DNA of 64,000 nucleotides, taken from Pseudomonadota bacterium. GTDB taxonomy: Bacteria; Pseudomonadota; Alphaproteobacteria; Caulobacterales; Caulobacteraceae. The stretch spans positions 1 through 64,000 of the forward strand of contig JAEYAO010000105.1 in assembly GCA_023456105.1 (NCBI GenBank), given 5' to 3'. Position numbers and translations under genes: made by a program. The notes below the pieces were generated by a model. That model was not told the origin of the DNA. It made no database searches and saw only the letters and a list, made by a program, of their open reading frames with translations. This document shows, in pieces, positions 28,181-36,927 of the stretch; positions within the stretch are counted from its first letter, which is position 1; each line of letters begins with the position of its first letter.

Positions 28181-30726
28181 CGCCACGCGCCACCTACCGC
28201 GTCCAGTTCCACGCCGATTTCACCTTCGCCGACGCCCAACGCCTGGCGCCCTACTGGGCCAAGCTTGGCGTCAGCCACGTCTACGCCTCGCCGATCGCCA
28301 CCGCGCGCAAGGGGTCGATCCACGGCTATGACGTGGTCGATCCGACGACGATCAATCCGGCGCTGGGCGGCGAAGAGGGCTTTCGCACGCTGGTCGAGAC
28401 GCTGCGGCGCCACGATCTCGGCGTCATCCTCGACATCGTGCCGAACCACGTGGCCGTGGGCGGCGACGACAACGCCTGGTGGCTGGACGTGCTGGAGAAG
28501 GGGCGGGCCAGCGCCCATGCCCGCTTCTTCGACATCGACTGGAACAGCGACGATCCGGCGCTGACAGGCAAGCTGCTGGCGCCTTTCCTGGGCGGCCCCT
28601 ACGCCGAGGTGCTGGAGTCAGGCGATCTCGTCGTGGAGGCGGAGCCCGAACGAGACCGCATTTCGGTCGTGGCCTACGGCGCCCACCGTTTTCCGATCCG
28701 GCGCGAGGACCACGCCGCCGTGCTGCACGCGGCGGGCGCGGACAGCCTTGCAAACGCGACGCCGGAAGCGCTGGCGCGGGCATTCGATGGCCGGACCAAG
28801 GCGGGCAGGGCGGCCCTGCATGATCTGCTTGAGCGGCAGCACTATCGGCTCGCTCATTGGCGCACCGCGGGCGACCAGATCAACTGGCGCCGGTTCTTCG
28901 ACATCTCCGAACTGGCCGGGCTGCGGATCGAGGACCAGACGGTGTTCGATGCGGTGCACGCGATGCCGCTGCGCCTCTATGCCGAGGGGCTGATCGACGG
29001 CCTGCGCATCGACCACGTCGACGGCTTGGCCGATCCCGCCGGCTACTGTCGACAGCTGCGGGGGTGCCTGACCGAGCTGGAGCCTCGGCGCCCGCAGGCC
29101 GCGTCCGAGGGGCCCGCCTATCTGGTGATCGAGAAGATCCTGGCGGCGGGCGAGCCGCTGGCCGCCGACTGGTTGACGGACGGCACGACCGGCTATGACT
29201 TCATGAACGACGTCTCGGCCGTGCTGCACGATCCAGCCGGCGCGTCCGGCCTTGATGCCCTCTGGACGGACATCAGCGCACGCACGGCGGACTTCCATAC
29301 CGAGGAACGGCTGGCCCGCGCCGAGACGCTGGACCGGAGCTTCGCCGGTCAGCTGGACGCCTGCGCCGCCGCGTTCGAACGGCTGGCCCGAAGCGATCTG
29401 GCGACGCGCGACCTGACCCTCGCCGGCTTCCGGCGAGCCTTGCGCGCCATGATGACGGTGTTCCCGGTCTATCGCACCTACGGCGTGGGCGACGCGGCGC
29501 CGGCGTCCGACGCGGCCGTCCGCGACCGCGTCGTCGAGGCCGCCGTCAAGCTTGTCGCGCCTTCCGACGCCGAGATGATCCGGCAGGTCGCCAGGTGGCT
29601 GGCCGGCGAGGGCGGCGGCGACCTGGACCTCAAGGCGGACGCCTTCCGGCGCTTTCAACAGCTGAGCGCGCCGGTCTCGGCCAAGTCGGTCGAGGACACC
29701 GCCTTCTATCGATACGGCCGGCTGCTCTCGCGGACCGATGTGGGGTTCGACCCGGCGAGGCTGGGCGCCTCGGCTGGCGACTTCCATGCCGCTGTGCAGG
29801 CGCGAACCGCCGATCATTCGCACGCCATGCTGGCCACGGCGACGCACGATCACAAGCGGGGCGAGGATTCGCGGGCGCGTCTGGCGGTCCTGAGCGAACT
29901 TCCGGAGCTGTGGGTGGAGGCCGCGCGGCGCTGGCTGGACATTGTTCCTCTGGAAGGCGTGGCGCCCGCCGACGCCTATCAGCTACATCAGGCCATCGTC
30001 GGCGCATGGCCGCTTGATCTGTCGGCGTCCTACCGAGACGGACTGGCGGAGCTGCGCGAGCGGCTGGTGGGATGGTGGCGGAAGGCGTTGCGGGAAGCCA
30101 AGCTGCGTTCATCCTGGGCCATGCCGAACGAGGCCTATGAAGAGGCGTGCCGCACCTATCTGGAGCGGATCCTGGCGCCGAACAGCGACTTCCTGACCGC
30201 GGCCGTGCCGTTCATCGAGCGCATCGCTCCCGCCGGCGTGGCCAAGAGCCTGGCGCAGACGCTGCTGAAGCTCACCACGCCCGGCGTGCCGGATATCTAC
30301 CAGGGGACCGAAGGCTGGGACTTCAGCCTGGTCGACCCGGACAATCGCCGACCTGTGGATTATGCGGTTCGACAGGCCTGGCTAGAGCAAGCGGGTGACG
30401 TCGAGGACTGGCGCCAAGGCGCCGCCAAGGTGTCGCTGATCTCACGGCTGCTGGACGAACGAAAGCGTCGGCCTGATCTGTTCGCCTCGGGAGACTACCA
30501 GCCGCTCGAACTGGAAGGGGCGCGCGCGGGCGAGGCCCTGGCCTTTGCTCGGGAGCACGACGGCGCGCAACTGCTGGTGGTCTGCGCCACCAGGGCGTCC
30601 CAGGCTTGCGTTGAGGCGGCTGATGCCGCGCCGGGCGCCGCCTGGTGGGGCGACACCCGCGTGGCCGGACGATCGGTCGCGGAGATCACCGGGGGGCGCG
30701 CTGTCGGGTGGCGACTGGCGGGCTGA
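28177..30726 (+). CDS. treY: malto-oligosyltrehalose synthase
   Basis: GH13 intramolecular transglucosylase (849 aa) that converts the reducing end of a maltodextrin to an alpha-1,1-linked trehalosyl end. It starts with the TreY signature 'ATYRVQFHADFTFADA'. Catalytic residues are D279 ('LRIDHVDGLADP'), E319 ('VIEKIL') and D558 ('THDHKRGEDSR'). The ATG overlaps the malQ stop. Last gene of the glgB-glgX-treZ-malQ-treY unit, followed by a strong hairpin. Confidence 0.95.
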   Translation: MTPRATYRVQFHADFTFADAQRLAPYWAKLGVSHVYASPIATARKGSIHGYDVVDPTTINPALGGEEGFRTLVETLRRHDLGVILDIVPNHVAVGGDDNAWWLDVLEKGRASAHARFFDIDWNSDDPALTGKLLAPFLGGPYAEVLESGDLVVEAEPERDRISVVAYGAHRFPIRREDHAAVLHAAGADSLANATPEALARAFDGRTKAGRAALHDLLERQHYRLAHWRTAGDQINWRRFFDISELAGLRIEDQTVFDAVHAMPLRLYAEGLIDGLRIDHVDGLADPAGYCRQLRGCLTELEPRRPQAASEGPAYLVIEKILAAGEPLAADWLTDGTTGYDFMNDVSAVLHDPAGASGLDALWTDISARTADFHTEERLARAETLDRSFAGQLDACAAAFERLARSDLATRDLTLAGFRRALRAMMTVFPVYRTYGVGDAAPASDAAVRDRVVEAAVKLVAPSDAEMIRQVARWLAGEGGGDLDLKADAFRRFQQLSAPVSAKSVEDTAFYRYGRLLSRTDVGFDPARLGASAGDFHAAVQARTADHSHAMLATATHDHKRGEDSRARLAVLSELPELWVEAARRWLDIVPLEGVAPADAYQLHQAIVGAWPLDLSASYRDGLAELRERLVGWWRKALREAKLRSSWAMPNEAYEEACRTYLERILAPNSDFLTAAVPFIERIAPAGVAKSLAQTLLKLTTPGVPDIYQGTEGWDFSLVDPDNRRPVDYAVRQAWLEQAGDVEDWRQGAAKVSLISRLLDERKRRPDLFASGDYQPLELEGARAGEALAFAREHDGAQLLVVCATRASQACVEAADAAPGAAWWGDTRVAGRSVAEITGGRAVGWRLAG

Positions 30727-30731
30727 ACGAA

Positions 30732-30769
30732 GAAGGGCGGAGCCGCAGGCTCCGCCCTTCAATCGTTTT
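30732..30769. terminator. strong terminator between convergent treY and ugd
   Basis: A perfect 13-bp stem (30732-30744 with 30748-30760) and a 3-nt loop, followed by AATCGTTTT on the plus strand. It separates the convergent ends of treY and ugd and ends the glycogen/trehalose unit. It may also act on the minus strand. Confidence 0.8.
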
Positions 30770-32150
30770 ACTCGGCCACAGCCCTTTGCAGAGGCTGCGC
30801 CTCGTCCGCATCGACGGATGAGACGGCTCTCCGATGTCGTTCGGCGGACGCGGCCGGACGTCCCAGGGACACATAGTCGATGCCGGCGGCGGTAACGTCG
30901 CCGGGCCGATAGAGGTTGCGGAAGTCCACCATCAGGCGCCTGCGCATACGTTCGGCCGCACGGCCGAGATCCAGGTCCGCGAAGTCGTCCCACTCCGTCA
31001 GCACGATCGCGACGTCGGTGCCGTCCAGCGCATGATAGGCGTCGCGGCAAAAGATCGCCCCCGGCAGCATGGGAGCGGCCGCTTCCATCGCTTCCGGATC
31101 GAAGGCGCGCACGGTCGCGCCGCGCGCCTGCAGCTCAGGGATCAGCTCCAGCGACGCGGCCTCGCGCATGTCGTCGGTTCCCGCCTTGAAGGCCAGGCCC
31201 AGGACCGCGACCGTCTTGCCCTGAAGGTCGCCGGCGACGGCGGTCACGCGCGCGGCCAGGCAGCGCTTGCGGTCCGCGTTGGCCTCTTCCGCCGCCTGCA
31301 CCACGCGCAGGCGCACGCCGGACTGAGCACCGGTGCTGAGCAGCGCCTTTGTGTCCTTGGGGAAGCACGACCCGCCATAGCCGGGGCCGGGCTGCAGGAA
31401 ACGTCCGCCGATGCGGGGGTCCAGACCCATGCCCTCCGCGACCTTGAGCGCGTCGGCGCCCACTTCCTCGCACAGGTCGGCCATCTCATTGATGTAGCTG
31501 ATCTTGACCGCCAGGAAGGCGTTGGAGGCGTATTTGATCAACTCGGACGTGCGGCGCTCGGTCAGCAGCAGCGGCGCGCCCTGGCGGGTCAGCGGTTGAT
31601 AGACGGCCTCCATCACCTCGCGGGCGCGGGGCTCGTCGGCGCCGACGACGATGCGATCCGGCTTCAGGAAGTCGCCGATCGCGCAGCCTTCGCGCAGGAA
31701 CTCCGGATTGGACACCACGGCGAAATCCGCGGCCGTGCGACGGCGCCGGATCAGGCCCTCCACCTGGTCGCCGGTGCCGACGGGAACGGTGGACTTGGTC
31801 ACCACGACGGTGAAGCCGCTCAGATGGTCGGCGATCTCCTCGGCGACCGCATGAACGAAGCGCAAATCCGCGTCGCCGTTGGCGCCCGGAGGCGTGCCGA
31901 CGGCGATGAACACGGCCTCGACACCGCGCACGCCGTCAGTGATGCGGGTGGAGAAGGTCAGGCGGCCGGCGGTGCGGTTGCGGGCGATCAGTTCTGGCAG
32001 ACCTGGCTCGTAGATGGGGCAGCCGCCGTTCTCCAGCAGGGCGATCTTGCCGGCGTCCCGGTCGATGCAGACCACCTCATGGCCGACCTCCGCCAGGCAG
32101 GCGCCGGTGACCAGGCCGACGTAGCCCGTTCCGATGATCCCGATCTTCAT
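30768..32150 (-). CDS. ugd: UDP-glucose 6-dehydrogenase
   Basis: Oxidises UDP-glucose to UDP-glucuronate with two NAD+. 460 aa. It has an N-terminal Rossmann loop (G7-T-G-Y-V-G12), 'YEPGLPEL' and 'VGTPP', and the catalytic C262 in 'GGSCFPKDTKAL'. The start at 32150 (MKIGIIGTGY) overlaps the stop of the upstream glycosidase-like gene. Last gene of the minus arm of the glycan locus. The UDP-glucuronate it makes is the substrate of the decarboxylase domain encoded at 41285-43390. Confidence 0.95.
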   Translation of the reverse strand: MKIGIIGTGYVGLVTGACLAEVGHEVVCIDRDAGKIALLENGGCPIYEPGLPELIARNRTAGRLTFSTRITDGVRGVEAVFIAVGTPPGANGDADLRFVHAVAEEIADHLSGFTVVVTKSTVPVGTGDQVEGLIRRRRTAADFAVVSNPEFLREGCAIGDFLKPDRIVVGADEPRAREVMEAVYQPLTRQGAPLLLTERRTSELIKYASNAFLAVKISYINEMADLCEEVGADALKVAEGMGLDPRIGGRFLQPGPGYGGSCFPKDTKALLSTGAQSGVRLRVVQAAEEANADRKRCLAARVTAVAGDLQGKTVAVLGLAFKAGTDDMREAASLELIPELQARGATVRAFDPEAMEAAAPMLPGAIFCRDAYHALDGTDVAIVLTEWDDFADLDLGRAAERMRRRLMVDFRNLYRPGDVTAAGIDYVSLGRPAASAERHRRAVSSVDADEAQPLQRAVAE

Positions 32151-33082
32151 GCGGCTTCCTCCGAGACTTCGACCGGCAGGGTCGGGGCGGCGCGACGTGG
32201 CGCATAGCGGCTGACCATGTCGGCGCAGAACTGGGCGTACTCCTCCGCGACCTGCGGAGGGCTGGTGTGGTGGGGCTCGACACCGCGATGCTCGGGCGTG
32301 AAGCAGAAGGTGACCGTCGTGTCGAACGGCGCCAAGGCTTCCATCTGGCGGTCGAACCATTCCAGAGCGCCTTCGCGGAAGCTGTCGGCCCATGAGATGC
32401 CGGTGCGGACGTGACGGACGCCCAAGTCGCGCATGATCCGTACGGCCTCGTCCAGGCGGTGATCATGGTAGTGGAACCATTGGCACAGTCCCATGTCGGC
32501 GGCGTAGGGCCGATAGGCCTCCAGCGCGGCCTTGGGTGAGCCGTCCTCGCGTAGCAGCCCCATGTGGAAGTGCCGGTAATAGGAGGAGCCCTCGGCCTCC
32601 TTGTGTCGCGTCGTGGCCTCCCACGCCTGGGGCAGGTCGTAGAGGCTGTACCAGAAGATGCGCGGGGCCCGGCCGATCAGCAGGTCGGCGGTCTTCTTGA
32701 CGCCCCAGGCCTGCACCTCTTCCGAGCCGAAGGCGGAGACGCCGACCTCGGTGACCCACACGGGCTTGTCGGTCACGGCCTGGATCTCGCCGACCTTGGC
32801 CGGCCATTCGTCGATGGACCACAGGTTCCAGTCCAGCGGAAAGCCGTGCACGGCGACGACGTCCACCGCCTCCATCACGCCGCGCGCCTCGAGCCGGCGG
32901 ATAAAGCCCGGATCGATCGGAGACATGCCGCCCAGCACGCGCGTGACGTCGGGATTGGCCTCCCGGATCGCCTGACCGGCCAGTCGGGTCATGTTGGCGA
33001 ACAGGTCCCATTCCGGATCGAGGTTCGGGTCCCAATGCGACTTGTTGTTGGGCTCGTTCCAGATCTTGACGGCTTCGATCAT
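32147..33082 (-). CDS. glycosidase-like TIM-barrel protein, apparently circularly permuted
   Basis: 311 aa. It begins MIEAVKIWNEPNN, so the acid/base-type 'NEP' glutamate (E10), normally at the end of strand 4, is almost at the N-terminus. The nucleophile-type E112 follows in 'VWVTEVGVS'. After 'FWYSLYDLPQAWE' (strand 8 region) the chain continues at 197-293 with 'HYHDHRLDEAVRIMRDLGV' and 'RHVRTGISWADSF', typical of strands 1-3 of GH5/GH39-type barrels. The strand order thus reads 4-8 then 1-3. Both flanking genes overlap it by 4 nt, so the ends are fixed by context. The closest name is beta-xylosidase-like; activity is unknown. Confidence 0.75.
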   Translation of the reverse strand: MIEAVKIWNEPNNKSHWDPNLDPEWDLFANMTRLAGQAIREANPDVTRVLGGMSPIDPGFIRRLEARGVMEAVDVVAVHGFPLDWNLWSIDEWPAKVGEIQAVTDKPVWVTEVGVSAFGSEEVQAWGVKKTADLLIGRAPRIFWYSLYDLPQAWEATTRHKEAEGSSYYRHFHMGLLREDGSPKAALEAYRPYAADMGLCQWFHYHDHRLDEAVRIMRDLGVRHVRTGISWADSFREGALEWFDRQMEALAPFDTTVTFCFTPEHRGVEPHHTSPPQVAEEYAQFCADMVSRYAPRRAAPTLPVEVSEEAA

Positions 33083-33858
33083 CCGGCGAGGTCTCCAGTC
33101 TTGGTCAGGACGTCCTGCGCCGGATAGACGGCGCCGGCTTGGGTCGGCCGTGTCGCACGGCGGCAGAGAAAGACCTCGCTCTCGGGATGGTCGAGGATCT
33201 CGAAGCCCGAACTTCTCAGCATGGCGGCGCTGCACGCCGCGTTCGGCGCCCACCAGTTGGTCCAGTCGTGAGCGTACTCATGCTCGATGAAGTGCATCTT
33301 GGGGTAGCCGGGCTCGTCGAAATGCTGCGTCTCGGCGAAGTCGTAGTCGGCCTGAACCGGATAGGCGGCCTTTGAACCTCGCTGCATCGACTGAAACAGC
33401 AACAGGTCATCCGCCACATGCTCAAAAATCAAGTCGAGCGCCAAAAGCGGATGACGGAGGTGATAAAGCACCCCCATGAAGATCACCAGATCGAAGCGTT
33501 CGCTCAGCGCGGCCAGGTCGTAGACCGACAGCTTTCGAAACTCGATGTCCGCGCCCGTGACCTCGGCCGCGAGCCGCGCCTGATCCAGGTAGCGGTCGTC
33601 GAAATCGACGCCCAGCACCCGCGCCGCGCCACGCCGCTTCATCTCCAGCGAGTAGAAGCCCGCGTTGCAGCCGATGTCGAGCACGCTCTTGCCCGTCATG
33701 TCGGCGGGCAGGGCGTGGGCGAACCGCCGGAACTTGCTGGCGGGATAGCCGGGCAGAAAGTGGTCCGGCGCCGTGCGCACGCCGTTCAGGTCCATGTCGT
33801 GGAACCAGGGCGAAAGGGCTTCGACCCGGCTGCGGATGTCGTCGGTGGTGAGCTTCAT
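33079..33858 (-). CDS. SAM-dependent methyltransferase, CmoB-like
   Basis: 259 aa with a class I SAM motif D61-I-G-C-N-A-G67 and 'FMGVLYHLRHPLLALD'. The N-terminal 'PWFHDMDLNGVRT' and the whole layout resemble CmoB/DUF1698 tRNA-modifying enzymes. The operon context argues for a sugar or glycolipid substrate instead. It resembles a group I recall as TIGR04290 (named after a Ramlibacter tataouinensis locus); this needs a profile check. Start at 33858 (MKLTTDD) overlaps the histidine phosphatase stop by ATGA. Confidence 0.8.
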   Translation of the reverse strand: MKLTTDDIRSRVEALSPWFHDMDLNGVRTAPDHFLPGYPASKFRRFAHALPADMTGKSVLDIGCNAGFYSLEMKRRGAARVLGVDFDDRYLDQARLAAEVTGADIEFRKLSVYDLAALSERFDLVIFMGVLYHLRHPLLALDLIFEHVADDLLLFQSMQRGSKAAYPVQADYDFAETQHFDEPGYPKMHFIEHEYAHDWTNWWAPNAACSAAMLRSSGFEILDHPESEVFLCRRATRPTQAGAVYPAQDVLTKTGDLAG

Positions 33859-34445
33859 CGAGGCGCCTCGTTCATGGCGTGCAGCTGCAGGCCCCATGTG
33901 TCCGCCGTCAGCGTCGTGATCGAACCGGGAGACACCTCGAACCGATCGTGCGCGCGCATGGACAGCCCCAGGGTCAAGGCCACGACGCTCTTGATCACGT
34001 CAGCATGGCTGACCGCCACGATCGCCTCCGCGCCGCCTTGCGTCACGTCTTCAAGCCAGCGCGAAAGGCGAAGCTGCACCTTCAGCATCGTCTCGCCGGA
34101 GGGGGCGCGGGCGTGATCGCGGTCCGTGTTCCAACGCCGCCACTCCGGCTGCCGATCCAGGTCGGCGAAAGCGGCGCCGTTCCAGTCGCCGAAGTCGATC
34201 TCGTTCAGGGCCGGTTCCTCGACCAGCGGCGCGGCGCAGGCCCGGGCGATCGGCTCTGCGGTTTGGCGGGTGCGTTCCATGGGGCTGGTGTAGACCGTCT
34301 CCACATTGCGGCCCGACAGGCGCTCGGCGGCGGCCTCGGCCTGCGCCAGGCCCGCCTGGCCCATCAGCACGCCGGGCGTGCGACCCGACAATCGGCCGCC
34401 CAGTTGATCGTGAACGCCGTGCCGCACGAGATAGATCGTCGTCAC
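33855..34445 (-). CDS. histidine phosphatase family protein
   Basis: 196 aa, phosphoglycerate-mutase/acid-phosphatase superfamily. R8-H9-G10 is the phospho-histidine motif, '[16 protein letters not shown]' the second Arg motif, and 'VSHADVI' carries the C-terminal His. The GTG start at 34445 overlaps the ino1 stop (GTGA), so it is made together with inositol-3-phosphate synthase. An inferred role is dephosphorylation of inositol-3-phosphate or another sugar phosphate; no inositol monophosphatase of the usual fold is present here. alpha-Ribazole phosphatase-like enzymes are an alternative. Confidence 0.85.
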   Translation of the reverse strand: MTTIYLVRHGVHDQLGGRLSGRTPGVLMGQAGLAQAEAAAERLSGRNVETVYTSPMERTRQTAEPIARACAAPLVEEPALNEIDFGDWNGAAFADLDRQPEWRRWNTDRDHARAPSGETMLKVQLRLSRWLEDVTQGGAEAIVAVSHADVIKSVVALTLGLSMRAHDRFEVSPGSITTLTADTWGLQLHAMNEAPR

Positions 34446-35548
34446 GAGACCAGGCGGGGCGGACGCGGCGCATCGCCGCCTTCGATGAAGCGCTCGGTGC
34501 GCAGCCGCGCCTCCTCATCGGTGAATTGCTCAGGCGGCGACTTCATGAACCAGGCGGAAGGACCGATCAGCGGGCCCGAGACCTTGCGGTCCATCGCCAG
34601 CTTGGCGCAGCGGATCGCGTCTATGACCACGCCGGCGCTGTTGGGACTGTCCCAGACCTCCAGCTTCAGCTCGATGTTCAGCGGCACGTCGCCGAAGGTG
34701 GTGCCTTCCAGCCGGATGTGGGCCCACTTGCGGTCGGTCAGCCACGGCACGTGGTCGCTGGGGCCGACATGGACGTCGTCCGCCGGCAGGGGGAATTCCA
34801 GTTGGCTGGTCACCGCCTGGGTCTTGGAGATCTTCTTGGAGTGCAGGCGCTCGCGCTCCAGCATGTTCTTGAAGTCCGCATTGCCGCCGAAGTTCAGCTG
34901 ATAGGTGCGGTCCAGCCGCACGCCGCGCTCGCGCATCAGATTGGCCAGCACCCGGTGGACGATGGTGGCGCCGACCTGGCTCTTGATGTCGTCGCCCACG
35001 ATCGGCAGGCCGCGTTCTTCGAAGCGGCGTGCCCAGTCCTTGTCCGAGGCGATGAACACGGGAATGCAGTTCACATAGGCGCAGCCGGCCTTGAGCGCCT
35101 GTTCGGCGTAGTATTCCGTCGCCTGCTGCGAACCGACGGGGAGGTACGAGACGAGAACGTCCGTGCGGCTTTCGCGCAGCACCTCGGCCACGTCGACCGG
35201 CGCTTCGTCAGACTCAGGGATGTCGCCGGCCATGTAGAGGCCGACACCGTCCAGCGTGGGACCACGCGAGACGCGGACGCCCGCGCCGTTGGGCTTGGCG
35301 AAGCGGATGGTGTTGTTCGGCTCGGCGAAGATGGCCTCCGACACGTCGCGGCCGACCTTGCCGGCATGAATGTCGAAGGCCGAGGCGATCTCCAGATCGC
35401 CGACATGGTAGCCGCCGAGCTCGACGTGCATCAGACCGGGCGGCGGTTCGTTGCTGGTCGCCGCCGCATAGTGGCTGATGCCCTGCACGAGAGACGAGGC
35501 GCAATTGCCCACGCCGACCACGCCTACGCGCACCTTGTTTCTGCTCAT
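34442..35548 (-). CDS. ino1: myo-inositol-3-phosphate synthase, actinobacterial-like
   Basis: NAD-dependent cyclisation of glucose-6-phosphate to inositol-3-phosphate. 368 aa, the short prokaryotic form. '[20 protein letters not shown]' at residues 8-27 and '[18 protein letters not shown]' match the mycobacterial Ino1 group rather than the long eukaryotic form. Start at 35548 (MSRNKVRV), preceded by AAGGGGG; an upstream ATG adds eight residues. First gene of the minus arm. Inositol synthesis is uncommon in alphaproteobacteria and points to an inositol-containing lipid, solute or glycan. Confidence 0.92.
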   Translation of the reverse strand: MSRNKVRVGVVGVGNCASSLVQGISHYAAATSNEPPPGLMHVELGGYHVGDLEIASAFDIHAGKVGRDVSEAIFAEPNNTIRFAKPNGAGVRVSRGPTLDGVGLYMAGDIPESDEAPVDVAEVLRESRTDVLVSYLPVGSQQATEYYAEQALKAGCAYVNCIPVFIASDKDWARRFEERGLPIVGDDIKSQVGATIVHRVLANLMRERGVRLDRTYQLNFGGNADFKNMLERERLHSKKISKTQAVTSQLEFPLPADDVHVGPSDHVPWLTDRKWAHIRLEGTTFGDVPLNIELKLEVWDSPNSAGVVIDAIRCAKLAMDRKVSGPLIGPSAWFMKSPPEQFTDEEARLRTERFIEGGDAPRPPRLVS

Positions 35549-35679
35549 CACGCCCCCTTCATGTGACCGCACGGCTCAAGGCTCACGGCGCAGCTTGACG
35601 AGGTAAGTAGATGCTGGCCAGATTGGTTCCATCGATCCGCATACAAACGATGCGTTACGGCTGATTGCGCCTGGGCCAA

Positions 35680-35716
35680 ACAGCTTCATCTTCTTCTGGA
35701 ACTAAGATGAAGCTGT
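35680..35716. promoter_or_regulatory. 13-bp perfect inverted repeat in the divergent ino1/epimerase region
   Basis: Arms ACAGCTTCATCTT (35680-35692) and its exact complement (35704-35716) flank an 11-nt centre. It lies near the middle of the 266-bp region 35549-35814 between the divergent arms of the glycan locus, in AT-richer DNA. There is no T-run, so an operator, or a leader hairpin for the plus-strand transcript, is more likely than a terminator. Nothing else in the region is recognisable. Confidence 0.5.
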
Positions 35717-35814
35717 GCCGTTAAGAGGGTGAAGTCACCAGATTTTCGGGGCGTGCGCAAGGCTAAGGGCCTGCGGGGCGGCTGGCGGCGACGGTTCTAA
35801 CTGCGGAGGTCCCT

Positions 35815-36927
35815 TTGGCGGACACAGTTCTCATCACCGGAGGCGCGGGGTTCGTCGGCCGGCATGTCGCCCGGGCCATGCTGGAGCAGGGCCACAAGGT
35901 GCGCGCGCTCGACAGCCTGATCGAGCAGGTTCACTCCGGCGGTGGACGCCCGGACGATCTTGATCCGGAAGTGGAGCTGATCGTCGGCGACATCCGCGAC
36001 GAGGACAAGGTGCGCCAGTCGCTCAAGGGCGTCGACAAGGTGCTGCACTTGGCGGCCGAGGTCGGAGTCGGTCAGAGCATGTACCAGATCGACCGCTACA
36101 CCTCGGTCAACGACTACGGCACGGCGGTGCTGTTCCAGCAGCTGATCGACAATCCGGTGAAGCGGGTCGTGGTCGCCTCCTCGATGAGCATCTACGGCGA
36201 GGGCCTGTATGAGACGCAGGACGGCGAACTGATGCAGGATGTGGTGCGCGGCCCCCGCAACGCCGACGGCACCTGGGATCCCAAGGATGCTCAAGGGCGC
36301 CCGCTGATCCCCGTGATCACGCCGGAGACCAAGCAGCCGGCGCTGAAGAGCGTCTATGCGATCAACAAGTACGTGCAGGAGCGCCTGACCCTGACGCTGA
36401 CGGCGCAGTACGGCATGGAAAGCTGTGCCTTGCGTTTGTGGAACATCTATGGGCCGGGCCAGGCGCTTTCGAACCCCTACACCGGCGTGCTGGCGATCTT
36501 CGCCTCGCGCATCTCGCACGGGCAGCAGCCGATGGTCTTTGAGGACGGGCAGCAGCGCCGCGACTTTGTGCACGTGTCGGACGTGTCCAAGGCTTTTCTG
36601 CTGGCGATGGACAAGCCGGAGGCGAACGGCGAGGTGTTCAACATCGGTTCGGGCGTCGACCGCACGGTTGAGGATGTCGCCAGGCTTCAGGCCGAATCCA
36701 TGGGCCGTTCGGACATCCAGCCTCTGATTACCCAGAAGGCGCGGGCCGGCGACATCCGCCACAACATCCCGGATCTGTCCAAAGCGCGTGATCTGCTCGG
36801 CTACGAAGCCACGCAGGATTTCTCCGCGGGGCTTGAGGAGCTGGCGGAGTGGGTGGCTCGTCAGGAATCACAGGACAAGGTGGAAGAGGCGCGGCGCGAG
36901 CTGGAAGCGAGGGGACTGGTCGCCTGA
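35815..36927 (+). CDS. NAD-dependent sugar-nucleotide epimerase/dehydratase
   Basis: Extended SDR of 370 aa. T8-G-G-A-G-F-V-G15 is the NAD loop, 'SSMSIYGEG' carries the catalytic Ser, and 'YAINKYVQE' is the YxxxK motif. The insert 'PRNADGTWDPKDAQGRPL' and 'RLWNIYGPGQALSNPYTG' resemble dTDP-L-rhamnose 4-epimerase (WbiB) and related UDP-sugar 4-epimerases. Substrate unproven. TTG start at 35815 with GGAGG 6 nt upstream. First gene of the plus arm; its stop and the next ATG share a base (TGATG). Confidence 0.88.
   Translation: MADTVLITGGAGFVGRHVARAMLEQGHKVRALDSLIEQVHSGGGRPDDLDPEVELIVGDIRDEDKVRQSLKGVDKVLHLAAEVGVGQSMYQIDRYTSVNDYGTAVLFQQLIDNPVKRVVVASSMSIYGEGLYETQDGELMQDVVRGPRNADGTWDPKDAQGRPLIPVITPETKQPALKSVYAINKYVQERLTLTLTAQYGMESCALRLWNIYGPGQALSNPYTGVLAIFASRISHGQQPMVFEDGQQRRDFVHVSDVSKAFLLAMDKPEANGEVFNIGSGVDRTVEDVARLQAESMGRSDIQPLITQKARAGDIRHNIPDLSKARDLLGYEATQDFSAGLEELAEWVARQESQDKVEEARRELEARGLVA

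Noticed and set aside
35595..35623. Possible sigma-70 promoter (TTGACG at 35595) in the ino1/epimerase spacer
   Set aside because: No acceptable -10 box at 16-18 nt spacing on the plus strand.
35680..35716. Reading the 13-bp inverted repeat as a terminator
   Set aside because: It lies between divergent starts, not gene ends, and lacks a T-run.
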